From contig NZ_JBHOQR010000025.1 of NCBI RefSeq assembly GCF_042408815.1, positions 124,001 to 188,000 on the forward strand: a DNA stretch of 64,000 nt, given 5' to 3'. The translations under genes and the position numbers were made by a program. The notes beneath the pieces were generated by a model that saw nothing but the letters and a program-made list of their open reading frames with translations, was not told the DNA's origin and ran no database searches. Shown here in pieces: positions 34,797 through 43,663 of the stretch. This DNA is from Thermoflexus sp042408815 (GTDB lineage: Bacteria; Chloroflexota; Anaerolineae; Thermoflexales; Thermoflexaceae). Numbering within the stretch: position 1 is the stretch's first letter; the number at the start of each line of letters is the position of its first letter.

Positions 34797-35516
34797 TCAT
34801 GCTTTCCGGAACAGGCCCACCAGGTGGATGCGCCATCCGCGAAGCGGGGGCCAGGCTGTGAGCCGCTCGTAGAGCGCGGCCAGGGCGAACAGCAGCGGAT
34901 GGAAGGCCATATACGTGGGATCCTCGACCGCAAACCAGGCGATCTCCTGCAGGCCGGCTTCGCGAAGGAGGCGGCGCAGCTTCCCGGGGGTATTAGCGCG
35001 ATAGAAGGTCGGAAAGATGTCCTGGGGGGCGCGGCCGTAAAGCCGCTGCACCAGAGCAGGCCGCCATGGCGGAGGGATCCAGCGCCCCAAGATCATCAGG
35101 GGATGGCGCACGTTCGGGGTCAGCAGGAGGAGATGGCCTCCAGGCTTCAGGGCGCGAGCCATTTCCTGAAAAGCCCGCTCCGGTTCCGGGAGGTGTTCGA
35201 TCACCCAGGTGCAGAGGATCAGATCGAAGGCGTCCCCCACGAACGGCAGCGCTTCCAGCCGGGCCTGAACGCGAAGGGAGAGAATCGGGTTCTCCTGCAG
35301 GGAGGGGAAATCCCGGTCTATGCCGACCGCCAGGCCTACCCGATCCTGAAAGCGACCCAGGACCCCGAACCGGCCGCATCCAGCGTCCAGCGCCCGGATG
35401 GCCGGGGCGAGGAGCGGCTCCAGCAGGGCGTTGAAGACCTCCCCGGCAGGCCGCCAGCCCCGCCGTTGCGCCCGATAACGAGCCCGATAGATCTCCTGAC
35501 GGGAGAGATCCAGCAT
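34797..35516 (-). CDS. SAM-dependent methyltransferase (class I)
   Basis: A 239-residue Rossmann-fold methyltransferase. Motif I is ALDAGCGRFGVL (SAM binding), the acidic post-I residue is in VGIDRDF, and motif IV is DLILCTWVIEHLPEPE, followed by KPGGHLLLLTPN. This layout matches Methyltransf_11 enzymes acting on small molecules, lipids or sugars; the substrate is unknown. The C-terminal part has a hydrophobic stretch (PLLFALAALYERLTAWP) that may associate with membrane. No good ribosome-binding site is seen. Confidence 0.82.
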   Translation of the reverse strand: MLDLSRQEIYRARYRAQRRGWRPAGEVFNALLEPLLAPAIRALDAGCGRFGVLGRFQDRVGLAVGIDRDFPSLQENPILSLRVQARLEALPFVGDAFDLILCTWVIEHLPEPERAFQEMARALKPGGHLLLLTPNVRHPLMILGRWIPPPWRPALVQRLYGRAPQDIFPTFYRANTPGKLRRLLREAGLQEIAWFAVEDPTYMAFHPLLFALAALYERLTAWPPLRGWRIHLVGLFRKA

Positions 35517-35650
35517 CGGGAATGGGATACGGCGCGGAGAAGACCGATCGTTTCTTCGGCTTTCTTTTTACATCCAGAGGTCTGGGTGGGGAAATCGACA
35601 AGGGGAGGGATGGGCGGGGCGTAACGAAGGGGATATCTGCCCCGATCGCA

Positions 35651-35666
35651 TTCCAGGGCCCTGGAA
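35651..35666. promoter_or_regulatory. Perfect 16-bp palindrome in the divergent methyltransferase/HIT-zwf intergenic region
   Basis: TTCCAGGGCCCTGGAA is fully self-complementary without a spacer. It lies 16 bp upstream of the -35 box proposed for the HIT-zwf-pgl operon and could serve either direction. Such a site fits a homodimeric regulator, but the regulator is unknown. Confidence 0.4.
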
Positions 35667-35682
35667 GAGTTTCCCCGTATGC

Positions 35683-35711
35683 TTGGCGGGGCGAAGGGAG
35701 GCAGGTAAAAA
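35683..35711 (+). promoter_or_regulatory. Candidate promoter of the HIT-zwf-pgl operon
   Basis: TTGGCG (35683-35688), a 17-bp spacer and TAAAAA (35706-35711) end about 39 bp before the HIT start codon. Both hexamers match consensus at four of six positions. Confidence 0.4.
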
Positions 35712-35750
35712 TGGAGAGCGAGGACGCATCTTCCCCTGGGGGGAGCGGGC

Positions 35751-36167
35751 ATGGACGCATGCATCTTCTGTGCCATCGTAGCGCGCCGGCAGCCGGCGGA
35801 GATCCTCTACGAGGACGAGCGCACGATGGCCTTCCTGGACATCAACCCGGCGAATCCGGGTCACACCCTGGTCATCCCCAAACGCCATGCGGAGACCATC
35901 TTTGAGATCGACGAGGAGGACGCCGCGGCCGTGATGCGCACGGCGGTCCGGGTAGCCCGGGCGATCCGTCAGGCGCTGGCCCCGGATGGCCTGAACCTCG
36001 TGCAGAGCAACGGGCGGGCCGGCGGGCAGGAGATCTTCCATCTGCACGTGCATGTGATCCCCCGCTGGGTGGGGGATGGGCTGCGGCTGGCCCGGCCGCC
36101 GGTGGTGCGCCGGGAGCGCCCGCTCCCTGAGGTCGCGGCGGAGATCCGTCGGGCGCTGGGAGGGTAA
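35751..36167 (+). CDS. HIT-family nucleotide hydrolase
   Basis: A 138-residue histidine-triad protein of the HINT type (purine nucleoside phosphoramidase or Ap4A-like hydrolase). The active-site triad is HLHVHVIPR, and the zinc-type CIFC lies at the N-terminus. Length and the LDINPANPGHTLVIPKRH segment are typical. The stop codon abuts the next ATG (TAAATG), so it leads an operon with zwf and pgl. Confidence 0.94.
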   Translation: MDACIFCAIVARRQPAEILYEDERTMAFLDINPANPGHTLVIPKRHAETIFEIDEEDAAAVMRTAVRVARAIRQALAPDGLNLVQSNGRAGGQEIFHLHVHVIPRWVGDGLRLARPPVVRRERPLPEVAAEIRRALGG

Positions 36168-37739
36168 ATGGGCGCTTCCATCCCGCTGGAAGCAGGGATC
36201 TCTGGGCTTTTCAGGGCACCTTGCATGTCCTATCCACCGATCGCTTTGATTCTCTTTGGTGCCAGCGGCGACCTGGTCTGGCGCAAGCTGGCCCCTGCCC
36301 TCTTCGACCTCTACCGCGACGGCTGGCTGCCGGCGCGCTGGGCGATCATCGGCATCGCGCGCAGCGCGATGGACGATATGTCCTTCCGTGCCCGTCTTCT
36401 GGACGGCGTCCAGCGCTTTGCCCGCCATCGCCCGGATGAATCCGCCTGGATGAGCTTCGCGGAACGCCTTTTCTATCTGCGGGGCGATTATGATGACCCC
36501 GCCCTCTATGCAGCCCTCGGCCAACGGCTCCAGACCATGGATGGCGCGGACCCGGAGGCGACCCATCATATCTTCTATCTGGCAGTTCCTCCGGGCGTCA
36601 CGGAGACCATCGTGGACCATCTGAGCGCGGCCGGCCTGGTGCGGGATCGTCGGCGCCACCGCGTGGTGATCGAGAAGCCCTTCGGCCACGATCTCCCTTC
36701 CGCCCGCCGGCTCAACGCCCGCTTGCGCCAATTCCTGGAAGAGGATCAGATCTACCGCCTGGATCACTACCTGGGCAAGGATACCGTCCAGAACATCCTG
36801 GCCCTGCGCTTCGCCAATGCCTTCTTCGAACCCGTATGGAACCGCCAGTATATCGATCACGTGCAGATCACAGTCGCCGAAACCGTGGGGGTCGAGCACC
36901 GGGGCGGTTACTACGACCAGATCGGCGCCCTCCGCGATATGGTCCAAAGCCACCTCCTCCAGCTCCTTTGCCTGATTGCGATGGAGCCCCCGGTCTCCCT
37001 CACGCCGGAAGAGATCCATCACAAGAAGCTCGAGGTGCTGCGGGCTATCCGTCCCATTTCGATGGATCAGGTGGATATTTACGCGGTGCGCGGCCAGTAT
37101 GGGCGGGGCCACCTGGCCGGAGAGGAGATCCCCGCCTATCGCGAGGAGCCCGGAGTGGATCCTCAGTCGAACACCGAGACCTACGTGGCCCTCAAGCTCT
37201 TTGTGGACAACTGGCGCTGGCAGGGGGTCCCTTTCTACCTGCGCACCGGCAAGCGCCTGCCGGTCCGGGCCTCGGAGGTCTCCATCACCTTCCGCCCGGT
37301 GCCCCATCGGGCGTTCCCCGAGTCCGCTGTTCGCTCCTGGCAACCCAACCGCCTGATCCTGCGCCTGCAGCCCGCAGAAGGCGTCCTCTTCCGCTTCCAG
37401 GCCAAAGTCCCAGGCCCGGTGATGCGGCTACAGCCGGTGGATATGCATTTCCTGTATGAGGAGATGTTCGGAAATCGTCCGCCGGAGGCGTATGAAACGC
37501 TGCTCCTGGATCTCATCCGCGGGGACACCACCCAATCCCTGGAGGCGGCGTGGGTAGAGGCTGCCTGGGAGGTGATCCAGCCTATCCTGGAGGCCTGGGC
37601 GGCCCGCCCGCCTTCGGATTTCCCCAACTACCCGGCCGGCACCTGGGGCCCGCCGGCGGCGGAGGAGATGATCGCCCGGGACGGCCGATCCTGGAATCTC
37701 CCTACCATCCTGGATCCCGTGGGAGCGACGCCCGGATGA
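36168..37739 (+). CDS. zwf: Glucose-6-phosphate 1-dehydrogenase
   Basis: A 523-residue enzyme oxidising glucose 6-phosphate to 6-phosphogluconolactone with NADP+, the first step of the oxidative pentose phosphate pathway. Motifs: FGASGDLVWRKL (dinucleotide fold, about 29-40), EKPFGHDL and the active-site RLDHYLGKDTVQN (about 196). The ATG at 36168 directly follows the HIT stop and has GGGAGG before it; an alternative ATG at 36225 gives a start closer to family norm, but its Shine-Dalgarno is weak. The end overlaps pgl by ATGA. Confidence 0.95.
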   Translation: MGASIPLEAGISGLFRAPCMSYPPIALILFGASGDLVWRKLAPALFDLYRDGWLPARWAIIGIARSAMDDMSFRARLLDGVQRFARHRPDESAWMSFAERLFYLRGDYDDPALYAALGQRLQTMDGADPEATHHIFYLAVPPGVTETIVDHLSAAGLVRDRRRHRVVIEKPFGHDLPSARRLNARLRQFLEEDQIYRLDHYLGKDTVQNILALRFANAFFEPVWNRQYIDHVQITVAETVGVEHRGGYYDQIGALRDMVQSHLLQLLCLIAMEPPVSLTPEEIHHKKLEVLRAIRPISMDQVDIYAVRGQYGRGHLAGEEIPAYREEPGVDPQSNTETYVALKLFVDNWRWQGVPFYLRTGKRLPVRASEVSITFRPVPHRAFPESAVRSWQPNRLILRLQPAEGVLFRFQAKVPGPVMRLQPVDMHFLYEEMFGNRPPEAYETLLLDLIRGDTTQSLEAAWVEAAWEVIQPILEAWAARPPSDFPNYPAGTWGPPAAEEMIARDGRSWNLPTILDPVGATPG

Positions 37740-38458
37740 TCCGCGTCTTTCCCGATGCGGAGGCGCTGAGCCGGGCCGCGGCGGCCCTTTTCGCCCGCGC
37801 CGCGCAGCGCGCCGCCCGACTCGCCGGACGGTTCGTCGTGGCCCTTGCCGGGGGCCAGACGCCCCGTCGGGCCTATGAATGGCTCACTCGCCCGGAATGC
37901 CGGGAGGCCGTTCCCTGGGAGGCGGTGCACGTCTTCTGGGGGGATGAGCGCTGCGTGCCCTTCGAGGATCCCCGGAGCAACGCCTGGCTGGCGCACGAGG
38001 CCTTGTTGCAGCATGTTCCTATTCCATCCCACCAGATCCATCCCATCCGATGCGAGGGGGATCCGGAGGAGGCCGCCGTCCGCTATGAGGCCCTGCTGCG
38101 GGCGTTTTTCCGGGAAGCCCCCCCGCGGTTCGATCTGATCCTTCTGGGCCTGGGGGAGGATGGCCATACGGCTTCTCTTTTCCCTTTTCATCCAGCGGTG
38201 ACGGAGCAGCGGCGCTGGGTGGCCGCAGTGCTGGAGGCGGATCCCCCGCGGGTGACCCTGACGCTGTCGATCCTGAACCAGGCGCGTCGGGTGGTCTTCC
38301 TGGTGACTGGGGCGCGCAAGGCGGAGATCCTGCGGGCCGTGTGGGAGGGACCTTTCGATCCCCTCCGCTGGCCCGCCCAGGGGGTCCGCCCGGGCCCCGG
38401 GCGGATCCTGTGGATGGTGGACGCCGAAGCGGCGGCCGGGCTTTCCCAGATCTGGTAA
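37736..38458 (+). CDS. pgl: 6-phosphogluconolactonase
   Basis: A 240-residue DevB/SOL-type lactonase hydrolysing the product of Zwf. Family signatures: ALAGGQTPRRAYEWL, HVFWGDERCVPFEDPRSN and LLGLGEDGHTASLFP. Its ATG overlaps the zwf stop (37736-37739), showing translational coupling of the two consecutive enzymes. Confidence 0.95.
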   Translation: MIRVFPDAEALSRAAAALFARAAQRAARLAGRFVVALAGGQTPRRAYEWLTRPECREAVPWEAVHVFWGDERCVPFEDPRSNAWLAHEALLQHVPIPSHQIHPIRCEGDPEEAAVRYEALLRAFFREAPPRFDLILLGLGEDGHTASLFPFHPAVTEQRRWVAAVLEADPPRVTLTLSILNQARRVVFLVTGARKAEILRAVWEGPFDPLRWPAQGVRPGPGRILWMVDAEAAAGLSQIW

Positions 38459-38589
38459 CCATCGGCCGACCTCATCCTGGGGGCTGCGGCGGACGCTGAG
38501 GGATCCCCATGCACGGGCCAGATCGCGCAGCGGAATCCTGCATGGCGCGGAAAGCGGCCGGCCTCATCCTCAAACCTGGGTGCTGCCGC

Positions 38590-38595
38590 TATAAT
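38590..38595 (+). promoter_or_regulatory. -10 element upstream of eno
   Basis: A perfect TATAAT occurs 31 bp before the enolase ATG; no convincing -35 box is seen at 16-18 bp. Confidence 0.45.
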
Positions 38596-38626
38596 CAAAG
38601 CCAAGCCTTCATGGAGGAATCCAACG

Positions 38627-39946
38627 ATGACGCGCGCGCTGGATTTCCCCACGCGGATCGAGATGGTGCGGGCGCGGGAGATCCTGGATTCCCGCGGCCA
38701 CCCGACGGTGGAGGTGGAAGTGCGCCTGGCCGATGGGACCATAGGGCTGGCGGCGGTGCCCTCCGGGGCGAGCACCGGCGCCCATGAGGCCTGGGAGCTC
38801 CGGGATGAGGACCCCGCCCGCTACCTGGGCAAGGGGGTCCTCCGGGCCGTTGAGAACGTCAACAGCCGGATCGCCGAGGAGATCGTGGGGTGGGATGCCC
38901 TGGATCAGGTCGGGATCGATGAGGCGCTGATCAGCCTGGATGGCACCGAGAACAAGCGGGAGCTGGGGGCCAACGCCATCCTGGGTGTCAGCCTGGCGGT
39001 GGCCGTGGCCGCCGCCCGCTCCGTAGGCCTTCCCCTCTATCGCTACCTGGGGGGCGTGGAGGCGCGGGTGCTCCCCGTGCCGATGATGAACATCCTCAAC
39101 GGCGGCAAGCACGCCGATGACTCGGCGGATCTCCAGGAGTTCCTCATCCTCCCGGTGGGTGCCCCTTCGTTCTCGGAAGCCCTGCGCTGGGGAGCAGAGG
39201 TTTATCATCATCTGAAGAAGGTCCTCAAAAAGCGGGGTTACAGCACCAACGTGGGGGATGAGGGCGGCTTCGCGCCCAACCTGCGGTCCAACCAGGAGGC
39301 CGTTGAGCTGATCCTCGAGGCCATCCAGGTGGCCGGGTATGCGCCGGGCGATCAGATCGCCCTGGGGCTGGACGCGGCGGCCAGCGAGCTCTATCAGGAC
39401 GGCGTTTATGTCCTTCGCAAAGAGGGGCGGACGCTGCGGGCTGTGGAGCTGGTCGAGCTATATGCCCGCTGGGTTGAGGAATATCCCATCGTTTCCATTG
39501 AGGACGGGATGGCGGAGGATGATTGGGAGGGGTGGCGGCATCTTTCGGAGCGCCTGGGGGATCGGATCCAGCTGGTGGGGGATGATCTCCTGGTGACCAA
39601 TGTGAACCGTATCCGCCGCGCCATCGCCCAGCGGGCATGCAATGCCCTGCTGTGCAAGGTGAACCAGATCGGCACCCTCACCGAGGCCATCCGGGCGGCG
39701 CGGCTGGCCCAGCGGGCGGGCTGGGGGGTGATCATCTCCCATCGCAGCGGGGAGACGGAAGACACCTTCATCGCGGATCTCGCGGTGGCGCTGAATGCCG
39801 GACAGATCAAGACCGGAGCGCCATGCCGGAGCGATCGGGTCGCCAAATACAACCGGCTGTTGCGCATTGAGGAGGAGCTGGGGGAAAGCGCGCAGTATGC
39901 CGGCCGCTCCGCCTTCCCTGGCTGGGCTTCCCGGACGGAGGGATGA
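38627..39946 (+). CDS. eno: Enolase
   Basis: A 439-residue glycolytic enzyme interconverting 2-phosphoglycerate and phosphoenolpyruvate. Conserved elements: AREILDSRGHPTVEVEV, PSGASTGAHEAWELRD, MNILNGGKHADDSADLQEF, NVGDEGGFAPNL, SIEDGMAEDDWEGW, LLCKVNQIGTLTE and SHRSGETEDTFIADLAV with RSDRVAKYN. All catalytic and Mg-binding regions are intact. A ribosome-binding site ATGGAGGAA precedes the ATG. Downstream (39970-40025) GC-rich dyads around CCCACGGGGCCCGTGGG may terminate it. Confidence 0.97.
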   Translation: MTRALDFPTRIEMVRAREILDSRGHPTVEVEVRLADGTIGLAAVPSGASTGAHEAWELRDEDPARYLGKGVLRAVENVNSRIAEEIVGWDALDQVGIDEALISLDGTENKRELGANAILGVSLAVAVAAARSVGLPLYRYLGGVEARVLPVPMMNILNGGKHADDSADLQEFLILPVGAPSFSEALRWGAEVYHHLKKVLKKRGYSTNVGDEGGFAPNLRSNQEAVELILEAIQVAGYAPGDQIALGLDAAASELYQDGVYVLRKEGRTLRAVELVELYARWVEEYPIVSIEDGMAEDDWEGWRHLSERLGDRIQLVGDDLLVTNVNRIRRAIAQRACNALLCKVNQIGTLTEAIRAARLAQRAGWGVIISHRSGETEDTFIADLAVALNAGQIKTGAPCRSDRVAKYNRLLRIEEELGESAQYAGRSAFPGWASRTEG

Positions 39947-40063
39947 GCGCAGCTTATGATCCATTCTCGGAGCCCACGGGGCCCGTGGGGGCGCTGAAGA
40001 AGCCCTACTGGGCCCCATGCTTTTCTGAGCCCTTTTAGGTCCACGGTAAGGATCGATAGGACC

Positions 40064-40192
40064 TCACCGGAGATAAGGACCGATTTGCTCAATGAATCGC
40101 TGGCAGCCGTCGATCCGCTCCCAGAGCGAATATAAGCCGGTTCGATCCACCAGCGCATTTTCATGGACGAGGATGTCGCGCCAGCCTACCAT
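40064..40192 (-). pseudogene. C-terminal relic of a HepT-like (DUF86) toxin nuclease
   Basis: Inside the 388-bp gap between eno and ygeY, the minus strand encodes 42 residues beginning MVGWRDILVHENALVD and ending FIEQIGPYLR before a TGA. This matches the C-terminal pattern of HepT toxins ('MvGfRNiLVHeY...vy......FiraIapyL'), including the R-x4-H catalytic motif (RDILVH), though the usual following Tyr is Asn. Upstream in the same frame a TGA interrupts a degenerate stretch (REASWVMMGRW). No MntA-type partner is present. Confidence 0.5.
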
Positions 40193-40271
40193 TCCCCAGG
40201 CCCCTCATCGGAACATCCATCTCCCCATCATAACCCAGCTGGCTTCCCGCGAGGTCTCCCCCCGACGCGCC

Positions 40272-40299
40272 TTGACAAAATCCGTTCCCTTATTAGGAT
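40272..40299 (+). promoter_or_regulatory. Sigma-70-type promoter of the ygeY-ygeW-arcC cluster
   Basis: Consensus TTGACA (40272-40277), a 16-bp spacer and TAGGAT (40294-40299) end 35 bp before the ygeY ATG. Confidence 0.6.
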
Positions 40300-40334
40300 T
40301 GCCAGCTGCCCACCTTTTTCGGAGGAGAGCCTCA

Positions 40335-41549
40335 ATGAGCGCTGAAACCGTTTCCCGGATCCGCCAGGCGATGGAAGCCCGCCGCGAGGAGATCCTGCGC
40401 TTCTTCTTCGATATCGTGGCCATCCCCAGCTCCGACGCCCAGCTCCGGGCGGTGGGGGAGCGGGTGGCGGAGGAGATGGCCCGCCTGGGCTTTGAGGAAA
40501 TCGGCTTCGATGTCATGGGCAACATCCGGGGGCGCATCGGCCATGGCCCCCGCGTGCTGGTGTATGACAGCCATCTCGACACCGTCGGGATCGGGGATCC
40601 CGAACAGTGGGCCTGGGATCCGTTCCGGGGCCGTCTCGAGGGGGATCGTTTCTATGCCCGGGGATCGTGCGATGAGAAAGGATCCACCCCCGGGATGATC
40701 TACGGCCTGGCCATCGCCCGGGACCTGGGGCTGCTGGAGGGCTGGACGGTTTATTACTTCGGGAATATGGAAGAATGGTGCGACGGGCTGGCCCCCAATG
40801 TCTTCGTCGAGGTCGATCCGAAGGTCCGGCCCGACGCAGTGGTCATTGGGGAGCCCACGCGCCTGCGGGTCTATCGGGGCCACCGGGGGCGGGTGGAGCT
40901 GAAGGTGGTGGCCAAGGGGCGCAGCGCCCACGCCGCCTCCAACTGGCTGGGGGATAACGCGATCTACAAGATGCTGCCGGTGATCGCTGCGATCCGCGAT
41001 CTGGATCCCCATCTGAAATCCCATGACTTCCTGGGCCGGGGCACCATCACGGTCACCATGATCGAAAGCCGCACCCCGTCGATCAACGCCGTCCCCGATG
41101 AGTGCGCCATCTATATCGATCGCCGGCTGACGTTCGGGGAAACCAAAGAGGAAGCGCTGGGCCAGGTCGAGGCGTGTATCCCCCCCGAGCACCGGGAGGC
41201 GATCCGGGTGGAGATCCTGCAGTATGCGGATCCCAGCTACACCGGCTTCCGGTATCCGGTGGAGAAATACTTCCCGGCCTGGGCGCTGGAGGAATCCCAT
41301 CCTTTGGTCCAGGCGGGTCAGGCGGCCATTGAGGCCCTCTGGGGGGAGCGGCGGCCCACCGGGAAATGGGATTTCTCCACCAACGGCACCTACTGGGCCG
41401 GGAAAGCCGGCATCCCCAGTATCGGCTTCGGGCCGGGGGATGAAACGTATGCCCATCGGGTGGACGAGCATATCTCCCTGAGCGAGGTGGTGGAGGCCAC
41501 GGCGTTCTATGCGCTGTTCCCCTCCATGCTCCAGCACTATCTCTCTTAG
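40335..41549 (+). CDS. ygeY: YgeY-family M20 amidohydrolase/peptidase
   Basis: A 404-residue M20-fold zinc hydrolase. Ligands: VYDSHLDTVGIGD, ARGSCDEKGSTPG, the catalytic Glu in NMEEWCDG (E-E pair) and a C-terminal His in DETYAHRVDEH. The Cys in RGSCDEKG and the sequence EEWCDG distinguish YgeY from ArgE/DapE. In E. coli, ygeY lies in the ygeWXY-hyuA-yqeA-xdhD region, which published work links to anaerobic purine (urate) catabolism. Here the partners ygeW and arcC follow, supporting the call. The start is the ATG after GGAGGAGAGCC. Confidence 0.85.
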   Translation: MSAETVSRIRQAMEARREEILRFFFDIVAIPSSDAQLRAVGERVAEEMARLGFEEIGFDVMGNIRGRIGHGPRVLVYDSHLDTVGIGDPEQWAWDPFRGRLEGDRFYARGSCDEKGSTPGMIYGLAIARDLGLLEGWTVYYFGNMEEWCDGLAPNVFVEVDPKVRPDAVVIGEPTRLRVYRGHRGRVELKVVAKGRSAHAASNWLGDNAIYKMLPVIAAIRDLDPHLKSHDFLGRGTITVTMIESRTPSINAVPDECAIYIDRRLTFGETKEEALGQVEACIPPEHREAIRVEILQYADPSYTGFRYPVEKYFPAWALEESHPLVQAGQAAIEALWGERRPTGKWDFSTNGTYWAGKAGIPSIGFGPGDETYAHRVDEHISLSEVVEATAFYALFPSMLQHYLS

Positions 41550-41708
41550 CGAGCGACGGATCTCCCTTCGCCTTTCCCCATGGCTTGAAAGGCCTCCGGG
41601 AGAGGCGAGCCCATTCGGGAAGCACGCAGGGATTGTTTCCATGGAGTGAGCGAGCTTCTATAACTCCAACGGGATGCGATCATCACAAAATCGCTCAGGA
41701 GGCTTCTC

Positions 41709-42689
41709 ATGCAAACCCATCTGCGCGGCCGTGACGTCATCAGCGACCTGGACCTCTCCGTGGAGGAGGTCCAGACGGTGCTGGAGGTGGCCTTTGATCT
41801 GAAGATGAAGCAGGCCATGGGGATCCCCCATCGCTATTTAGAGGGGAAGACCATGGCCATGCTGTTCTTCTACAGCAGCACCCGTACCCGCGCTTCCTTT
41901 GAGGCGGGCCTGGCCCAGCTCGGCGGGCATCCCGCCTTCATCGAATCCAAGACCACCCAGATCGCCCACGGGGATACCGCCAAGGAGATCGGGGAGATCT
42001 ACGGACGCTACTTCGACGCCATCGCCATCCGCCACGTGGACTGGGGGGTGGGCAACCGCTACATCACGGAGGTGGCTCGCTACAGCCGGGCGCCGGTCCT
42101 CAACATGCAGTGCGATATCTACCACCCCTTCCAGATCCTCGCCGACCTCATGACCCTGGTGGAGAAGAAAGGGCGGGATCTGCGGGGGAAGAAGATCGCC
42201 GTCACATGGGCCTACGCGGCCAGCTATCAGAAGCCCCTTTCCGTCCCTCAATCCCTCATCCTGCAGCTGACCCGCTTCGGGATGCATGTGGTTCTAGCCC
42301 ATCCGCCCGAGTTCAAATTGATGCCGGACATTGTGGAGCAGGCGCGGGAGAACGCCCGACGCTTCGGCGGGGCCTTCGAAATCACCGACCGCATGGATGA
42401 AGCTTTCCGGGATGCCGATGCGGTCTACCCCAAGAGCTGGGGATGCTGGCTGACCACCACCGATCCGGAGGAAAGCGCCCGCATCGCCCGCAAGTATCAG
42501 GACTGGATCGCCGACGAGCGGCGGATGCAGCTGGCCCGCCCGGATGCCATCTATATGCACTGCCTGCCTGCGGATCGCGGCCTGGAGGTCACCGATGCGG
42601 TGATCGACGGCCCCCAGTCCGTGGTCTACGATCAGGCGGAGAACCGCCTGCATGTTCAGAAAGCCGTCATGGCTCTGGTCATGCGCTGA
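41709..42689 (+). CDS. ygeW: YgeW-like carbamoyltransferase
   Basis: A 326-residue knotted transcarbamylase. The carbamoyl-phosphate site SSTRTRASFE (about 57-66), SKTTQIAHGDTAKEI, the Pro-rich central region and HCLPADRGLEVTD (about 282-294) are present. The genuine ornithine-binding pattern of ArgF is not followed, and gene order with ygeY and carbamate kinase favours YgeW. In the proposed catabolic direction it would release carbamoyl phosphate from a ureido compound for the next enzyme. A plain ornithine carbamoyltransferase remains an alternative. Ribosome-binding site CAGGAGGC. Confidence 0.82.
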   Translation: MQTHLRGRDVISDLDLSVEEVQTVLEVAFDLKMKQAMGIPHRYLEGKTMAMLFFYSSTRTRASFEAGLAQLGGHPAFIESKTTQIAHGDTAKEIGEIYGRYFDAIAIRHVDWGVGNRYITEVARYSRAPVLNMQCDIYHPFQILADLMTLVEKKGRDLRGKKIAVTWAYAASYQKPLSVPQSLILQLTRFGMHVVLAHPPEFKLMPDIVEQARENARRFGGAFEITDRMDEAFRDADAVYPKSWGCWLTTTDPEESARIARKYQDWIADERRMQLARPDAIYMHCLPADRGLEVTDAVIDGPQSVVYDQAENRLHVQKAVMALVMR

Positions 42690-42709
42690 ACCCCACCCCG
42701 GAGGTCCTG

Positions 42710-43663
42710 ATGCGTCTGCAACCCGGACTGGCCGTTGTGGCTGTGGGCGGCAACTCCCTGATCAAGGGGCCAGACCGCATGACCGTCCCCGATCAGTATG
42801 AGGCTGCCCGCGAGACCATGGTCCACATCGCGGAGATGATCACCCAGGGCTGGCGGGTGGTCATCACCCACGGAAACGGCCCTCAGGTGGGCTTCATCCT
42901 CCGGCGCAGCGAGCTCGCCCTTCACGAGCTCCACCCAGTCCCCCTGGACGCCGCGGATGCCGACACCCAGGGGGCGATCGGCTACATGTTCCAGAAGGCG
43001 CTTTACAACGAGTTCCGGCGTCGGGGGTTGAACCGGCTGGCGGTGACGGTGGTCACTCAGGTGCTCGTGGATCGGAACGATCCCGCCTTCCAGAATCCCA
43101 CCAAGCCGATCGGCTCCTGGATGGACGAGGCAACGGCTCGACGGCGGGCGGCAGAACAGGGGTGGGTAGTTCGGGAGGACGCCGGCCGGGGGTGGCGGCG
43201 GGTGGTCCCCTCGCCTCGCCCCCGGCGCATCATCGAGCTGCCCGCCATCCGGGCGCTTCTGGAGGATGGCTTCGTCGTGATCGCCGTGGGCGGCGGCGGC
43301 ATCCCCGTGGTGGAGGATGAGCAGGGGGATCTGGTGGGGGTGGAGGCGGTCATCGACAAAGACTTGGCCAGCGCCCTCCTGGCAATCGAGCTGCGAGCCG
43401 ACCTCTTCCTCATCTCCACCGCCGTGGAGAAGGTGGCCCTGGATTATGGGAAGCCGACCCAACGCTGGCTGGACCGGCTGTCCGCTTCGGAGGCCCGCCG
43501 TCACCTGGCCGAAGGGCAGTTCCCCCCGGGCTCGATGGGGCCCAAGATCGAAGCGATCCTCCAGTATCTGGAACGCGGGGGGAAGGCCGCGCTGATCACC
43601 GATCCGCCCCATATCCCGGCGGCCTTGCGCGGCGAAACCGGCACATGGTTCATTCCAGATTGA
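42710..43663 (+). CDS. arcC: Carbamate kinase
   Basis: A 317-residue amino-acid-kinase-family enzyme that makes ATP from carbamoyl phosphate and ADP. Family segments: VVAVGGNSLIK, ITHGNGPQVGFIL, DADTQGAIGYMFQ, PTKPIGSW, VIAVGGGGIPVV, GVEAVIDKDLAS and STAVEKVALDYG. It starts 20 bp after ygeW with GGAGG. The set ygeY-ygeW-arcC thus ends in substrate-level phosphorylation. No arginine deiminase is nearby. Confidence 0.95.
   Translation: MRLQPGLAVVAVGGNSLIKGPDRMTVPDQYEAARETMVHIAEMITQGWRVVITHGNGPQVGFILRRSELALHELHPVPLDAADADTQGAIGYMFQKALYNEFRRRGLNRLAVTVVTQVLVDRNDPAFQNPTKPIGSWMDEATARRRAAEQGWVVREDAGRGWRRVVPSPRPRRIIELPAIRALLEDGFVVIAVGGGGIPVVEDEQGDLVGVEAVIDKDLASALLAIELRADLFLISTAVEKVALDYGKPTQRWLDRLSASEARRHLAEGQFPPGSMGPKIEAILQYLERGGKAALITDPPHIPAALRGETGTWFIPD

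Noticed and set aside
41709..42689. Plain ornithine carbamoyltransferase (argF)
   Set aside because: Gene order with ygeY and carbamate kinase and the overall pattern fit YgeW better; kept as an alternative in the entry.
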